The position numbers and the translations under genes were made by a program. Positions 7,131 to 9,448 of a stretch of DNA of 9,448 bases are shown piece by piece. The stretch is from contig JAUVQN010000047.1 of assembly GCA_030598125.1 (NCBI GenBank), forward strand, positions 1 to 9,448, read 5' to 3'. The notes under the pieces were generated by a model. That model saw only the letters and a program-made list of their open reading frames with translations, was not told the DNA's origin and made no database searches. The DNA is from Coriobacteriia bacterium. GTDB lineage: Bacteria; Actinomycetota; Coriobacteriia; Anaerosomatales; JAUVQN01. Every line of letters begins with the position of its first letter. The stretch's first letter is position 1.

Positions 7131-7976
7131 ATGAAGCTCACACCGCTGGACATACACCACAAGGAGTTCCGCCACTCGCTCAGAGGCTACAGCGAGGAAG
7201 AGGTCGACGCGTTCCTCGACGACGTAGCCGATGAGTTCGAGCGGCTCTTCAAGGAGAACATCGACCTCTCGGAGAAGCTCGAGGCCGCGGACACCAGGCT
7301 CAAGGAGTACGCGGACATGGAGCGGACCGTCCACAACACAATGGTCGCCGCGCAGCGCTCGGCCGAGGAGATCGAGGCGAGTGCTGGGAAGGAAGCCGAC
7401 GTCACACGCCGTGACGCCGAGCTGCGGGCCAAGGAGATCATCCATGCCGCTCTCGCCGAGAAGCAGAAGACCCAGAACGAGTTCATGCGTCTCAAGCAGG
7501 CGGAGACCGAGTTCCGGCAGAGGTTCACGGCGATGCTCGAGCAGTACCGCGGGAGTCTGAAGGAGATCCCGGCGCCCGCGGAGATCGAGGAGCTAGGCGT
7601 GGTCGACATCGATGCAGAAGCGGCCTCCGCGGTCGCCTCTGTGGCGGAGACCGTGGACGAGCGGATCCCCGGAGCGGCGCCGGCCTCGGCCGAGCCCGCC
7701 GAGGAACCTGTCGCGGTGGCGGTGGAGTCATCCGCCGCGGAGGCCGCCGCCGGTGCCGAGCAGGCCGAGACGGCCGTGGTCGAGGCGGAAGCGGGGTCGC
7801 CAGCGGAGGAGCCGCCCGACGCCGGATTCGTGACCAGCGTGCACCTCGGCGAGCTCGAGGGCGCTGATCCGGTGCCGGAGGAGCCCGTGCTGGAGGAGCC
7901 GCCCGAGTTCGACGTCCCCACCTTCGACTCGCTCGGCGAGCGCGATGACGACGTCGACATCGAGGAGATCGACTGA
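7131..7976 (+). CDS. divIVA: DivIVA/Wag31-family polar and septal coiled-coil protein
   Basis: A 281-residue DivIVA-family protein that recognises curved membrane at poles and septa and recruits division or cell-wall growth proteins. The N-terminal lipid-binding domain begins LTPLDIHHKEFRHSLRGYSE (3-22) and continues EEVDAFLDDVADEFERLF. The RGY...EVDxFL signature is intact, but the tip residue corresponding to B. subtilis Phe17 is Leu17, next to Arg18. A long Glu/Lys/Ala-rich coiled coil follows to about residue 142. The remaining 140 residues are a low-complexity tail rich in Ala, Glu, Pro and Asp, very acidic and probably disordered. The start is supported by GGAGGGG at 7113-7119, eleven bases upstream. 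In the conserved locus divIVA lies just before ileS, as here. Confidence 0.94.
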   Translation: MKLTPLDIHHKEFRHSLRGYSEEEVDAFLDDVADEFERLFKENIDLSEKLEAADTRLKEYADMERTVHNTMVAAQRSAEEIEASAGKEADVTRRDAELRAKEIIHAALAEKQKTQNEFMRLKQAETEFRQRFTAMLEQYRGSLKEIPAPAEIEELGVVDIDAEAASAVASVAETVDERIPGAAPASAEPAEEPVAVAVESSAAEAAAGAEQAETAVVEAEAGSPAEEPPDAGFVTSVHLGELEGADPVPEEPVLEEPPEFDVPTFDSLGERDDDVDIEEID

Positions 7977-7980
7977 CCCC

Positions 7981-8247
7981 ATGCAGTGCGCTCGACTTCG
8001 GGTCTACGTGACGCCGAAGGCGGGCGCCGACGTCGTCGTCGGCCGGCGGGGCGATGAGCTGCACGTCAAGGTGACCGCCGCTCCCGAGGGAGGCAAGGCG
8101 AACGCCGCCGCGTGCAAGGTCGTCGCGAAGGCGCTCGGCGTACCGAAGAGCGCCGTACGCATCGTTCGCGGCGACACCGGCAGGCACAAGGCGCTCGACG
8201 TCGATGGCGTGAGCGACGACGACATCCGTCGCGCGTTCTCTTCATGA
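7981..8247 (+). CDS. yggU: YggU family (DUF167) small protein
   Basis: An 88-residue protein of the YggU/DUF167 family, a small alpha/beta fold of unknown function conserved in bacteria, archaea and eukaryotes. The diagnostic segments are LRVYVTPKAGADVVVG (6-21), VKVTAAPEGGKANAA (29-43), LGVPKSAVRIVRGDTGRHKA (52-71) and a final DDDIRRAF. The ATG at 7981 gives a normal-length protein; an in-frame start at 7945 would lie inside divIVA. It begins four bases after the divIVA stop, with GAGGAG (7962-7967) as a somewhat distant ribosome binding site, so it is probably co-translated with divIVA. It is the last gene before the ileS leader. The family is clear; the function is not known. Confidence 0.92.
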   Translation: MQCARLRVYVTPKAGADVVVGRRGDELHVKVTAAPEGGKANAAACKVVAKALGVPKSAVRIVRGDTGRHKALDVDGVSDDDIRRAFSS

Positions 8248-8269
8248 CGGGGTCGCTCGGGCACACTCG

Positions 8270-8299
8270 TTGACCGCTCGCCTCGCTGTCGCGTACCAT
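8270..8299 (+). promoter_or_regulatory. Probable ileS promoter
   Basis: A -35 box TTGACC (8270-8275, five of six consensus bases) and a -10 box TACCAT (8294-8299, four of six) are separated by 18 bases. This lies just after yggU and upstream of the T-box leader. Transcription would begin near 8306, giving a leader of about 360 bases before ileS. Confidence 0.65.
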
Positions 8300-8309
8300 C
8301 CGTCTCGAT

Positions 8310-8326
8310 GCGGCCATGAAGGCCGC
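8310..8326 (+). other. Small perfect hairpin at the 5' end of the ileS leader
   Basis: GCGGCC and GGCCGC pair perfectly around a five-base ATGAA loop. If transcription begins near 8306 it forms the 5' end of the RNA, just before the base of T-box Stem I. It could protect the transcript end; it is not a standard T-box part. Confidence 0.5.
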
Positions 8327-8330
8327 TCGG

Positions 8331-8596
8331 CACGAAGGCGCCGACGAGGACGAGTAGGCGAGCGTCCGCTCCCGTGAGCGAGCGGGGACGGTGGGAGCCC
8401 GTGGAGCAGGGCTCGCCGAAGATCACCTCCGAGCCGTGGACCGAAAGGCGGGCAGCCGCCGAGTAGGCTCCGACGGGTGCTCCCGTTACAGAGCGACCGA
8501 GTGGCGCCGGGGCCCGCATGGTCCGGCAGGCAAGCTGGGTGGTACCGCGGAGCGGATGTCCGACGCGCTTCGTCCCGGCACGGGACGGGCGCGTCG
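8331..8596 (+). promoter_or_regulatory. T-box riboswitch controlling ileS (isoleucine specifier AUC)
   Basis: A leader RNA that senses uncharged tRNA-Ile and raises ileS expression when charging is low. The T-box sequence TGGGTGGTACCGCG (8536-8549) matches 13 of 14 consensus bases. Its TGGT (8540-8543) can pair with a tRNA 3' end having discriminator A, as in tRNA-Ile. Stem I is full length: a kink-turn-like base (GAGG 8346-8349 with CCTC 8426-8429, flanked by GA/GA), AGTA (8353-8356) opposite GAAGATCA (8418-8425), and the helix GGCGAGC (8357-8363)/GCTCGCC (8411-8417). Above it are GCTCC/GGAGC, GTGAGCGA, and a distal loop GACGGTGGGAG (8387-8397) with the GNUG motif. The specifier is ATC at 8422-8424, followed by the usual purine. 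Stem II is CC-GAAA-GGCGG-GCAG-CCGCC-GAGTA-GG (8441-8467), an S-turn stem. Stem III is ACGGG/CCCGT (8473-8486). Antiterminator: GCTGGG (8534-8539) pairs with CCCGGC (8574-8579), and 8547-8554 with 8566-8573. Pairings were drawn by eye. Confidence 0.96.
8561..8596 (+). terminator. T-box terminator hairpin of the ileS leader
   Basis: CGACGCGC (8561-8568) pairs with GCGCGTCG (8589-8596), and CGTCCCG (8571-8577) with CGGGACG (8581-8587), around a GCA loop. This gives about 15 base pairs. Its 5' arm contains the bases used as the 3' strands of the antiterminator, so the two folds exclude each other as in classical T-boxes. The following sequence TGTCGTTC is only half T, so termination may be leaky; a translational contribution cannot be excluded. 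Confidence 0.8.
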
Positions 8597-8666
8597 TGTC
8601 GTTCGGGGGGGGTCGTCCGGCGACGGGACGGGTCGCTTCGCGGAGTCGTACGGAAGGAGGCCGCGC
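8597..8666 (+). other. ileS leader downstream of the terminator, with ribosome binding site
   Basis: Non-coding stretch between terminator and start codon. It contains an eight-G run (8605-8612), more G-tracts at 8625-8627 and 8630-8632, a small hairpin CGTCC/GGACG (8614-8630), and the strong ribosome binding site GGAAGGAGG (8652-8660), six bases before the ATG. Confidence 0.75.
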
Positions 8667-9448
8667 ATGGGCGGTGACTACAAACAGACGATGAACCTGC
8701 CTCAGACGGACTTCCCGATGCGGGCGAACCTCTCCGAGCGGGAACCGGCCTGGATCGAGTTCTGGGACTCCATCGACCTCTACGAGCGGTCGGTGGACGT
8801 CGGCGAAGGCGCCGAGACGTTCATCCTGCACGACGGTCCGCCGTACGCGAACGGCGACATCCACATGGGGACGGCCTTCAACAAGGTGCTGAAGGACCTC
8901 ATCGTGAAGTACCACTCGATGCGGGGCCGCTACTCGCCGTACGTGCCGGGATGGGACTGCCACGGCCAGCCGATCGAGCATCAGGTCGAGAAGGGGCTCG
9001 GGCCCGAGAAGATGGCCGAGATCGACCAGGCGGAGCTTCGCGGTCTGTGTCGCGACTATGCGCTCAAGTACGTGGACCGGCAGGCGGATCAGTTCCGCAG
9101 GCTCGGCGTCCGCGGCGACTTCGGGAAGCCGTACCTCACGCTGGACCCGAGCTACGAGGCGGGGGACGTCCGTGTGTTCGCCGAGCTCTACCGCCGCGGC
9201 ATGGTCTACCGAGGCAGGAAGCCCATCCACTGGTGCTACCGGTGCAAGACGGCGCTCGCCGAGGCCGAGATCGAGTACGGGGACGAGGAGTCCGACTCCA
9301 TCTACGTCAAGTTCCGGCTCACGGGCGCGAAGCCCGAGCCCTGGGCTGCGGTCGAGACGGACATGAGCATCCTCATCTGGACGACGACGCCGTGGACGCT
9401 TCCGGCGAACGTCGCGGTCACGCTGGCGGAACACGCGGAGTACGTAGC
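8667..9448 (+). CDS. ileS: Isoleucyl-tRNA synthetase, N-terminal part (runs off the window)
   Basis: The first 260 residues of a class Ia aminoacyl-tRNA synthetase that charges tRNA-Ile in the cytoplasm; the rest lies beyond the window. The start at 8667 has GGAAGGAGG at ideal spacing and gives the usual N-terminus, TMNLPQTDFPMRANL and so on. The ATP-site block is FILHDGPPYANGDIHMGTAF (52-71), with HMGT where the signature is often written HxGH. PGWDCHGQPIEHQVE (94-108) is the amino-acid-site region. HWCYRCKTALAEAEIEY (188-204) and SILIWTTTPWTLPANVAV (234-251) lead into the CP1 editing domain with its Thr-rich motif. Expression is expected to follow tRNA-Ile charging through the upstream T-box, whose Ile specifier agrees independently with the gene identity. 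Confidence 0.97.
   Translation, partial: MGGDYKQTMNLPQTDFPMRANLSEREPAWIEFWDSIDLYERSVDVGEGAETFILHDGPPYANGDIHMGTAFNKVLKDLIVKYHSMRGRYSPYVPGWDCHGQPIEHQVEKGLGPEKMAEIDQAELRGLCRDYALKYVDRQADQFRRLGVRGDFGKPYLTLDPSYEAGDVRVFAELYRRGMVYRGRKPIHWCYRCKTALAEAEIEYGDEESDSIYVKFRLTGAKPEPWAAVETDMSILIWTTTPWTLPANVAVTLAEHAEYV

Noticed and set aside
8316..8357. A 13-codon ORF (ATG...TAG) in the ileS leader, plus a three-codon ORF from 8309, as possible leader peptides.
   Set aside because: Neither has a ribosome binding site, there is no run of Ile codons, and the ORF runs into the structured Stem I of the T-box. Chance ORFs are the simpler reading.
8004..9434. Long minus-strand open frames opposite ileS and its leader, and similar ones opposite pstA-pstB (2741-4207) and pstC (681-1733).
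   Set aside because: They are antisense to well-recognised genes, Arg/His-rich, cross gene boundaries and the T-box, and contain no recognisable motifs.
1..9448. CRISPR arrays, insertion sequences, tRNA genes, att sites, toxin-antitoxin or defence genes.
   Set aside because: No repeat-spacer pattern, transposase, tRNA cloverleaf or such protein motifs were seen. All coding space is filled by housekeeping families.

Overview
This is a GC-rich, densely packed window in which every gene lies on the + strand. Gene content and order (SepF, a DivIVA/Wag31-type protein, the YggS/SepF/YggT cluster, a T-box leader before ileS) point to a Gram-positive bacterium. The high GC suggests Actinomycetota. 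A deep lineage such as Coriobacteriia is possible, but that placement is an inference from gene order and leader type, not a measured phylogeny.

Layout. (1) Bases 1-462 hold the 3' part of a YfiH/PgeF (YlmD) gene. (2) Bases 462-4609 hold a complete high-affinity phosphate transport operon, pstS-pstC-pstA-pstB-phoU. Its first four genes are chained by start/stop overlaps, and pstS itself overlaps the yfiH stop codon. (3) Bases 4617-6982 hold yggS (PLP homeostasis), sepF (Z-ring anchor), proC (proline synthesis) and yggT (small membrane protein). (4) A short intergenic stretch carries a hairpin and a probable promoter, followed by divIVA and a small yggU (DUF167) gene (7131-8247). (5) Bases 8248-8666 hold no protein gene. 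They contain a probable promoter and a T-box riboswitch whose parts can nearly all be assigned by eye: full-length Stem I with an AUC (Ile) specifier, S-turn Stem II, Stem III, antiterminator and competing terminator. (6) Bases 8667-9448 are the 5' part of ileS, which runs off the end.

How it fits together. The order yfiH - yggS - sepF - (proC) - yggT - divIVA - ileS is the conserved tail of the Gram-positive division and cell-wall cluster (ylmDEFG-divIVA-ileS in Bacillus). Here the whole pst-phoU operon sits between yfiH and yggS, so phosphate uptake genes are embedded in a division locus and no separate pst promoter is evident. The proteins are ordinary members of known families. I found no sign of a new defence, mobile or biosynthetic system. 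The most informative items are the pst insertion and the classical T-box leader.
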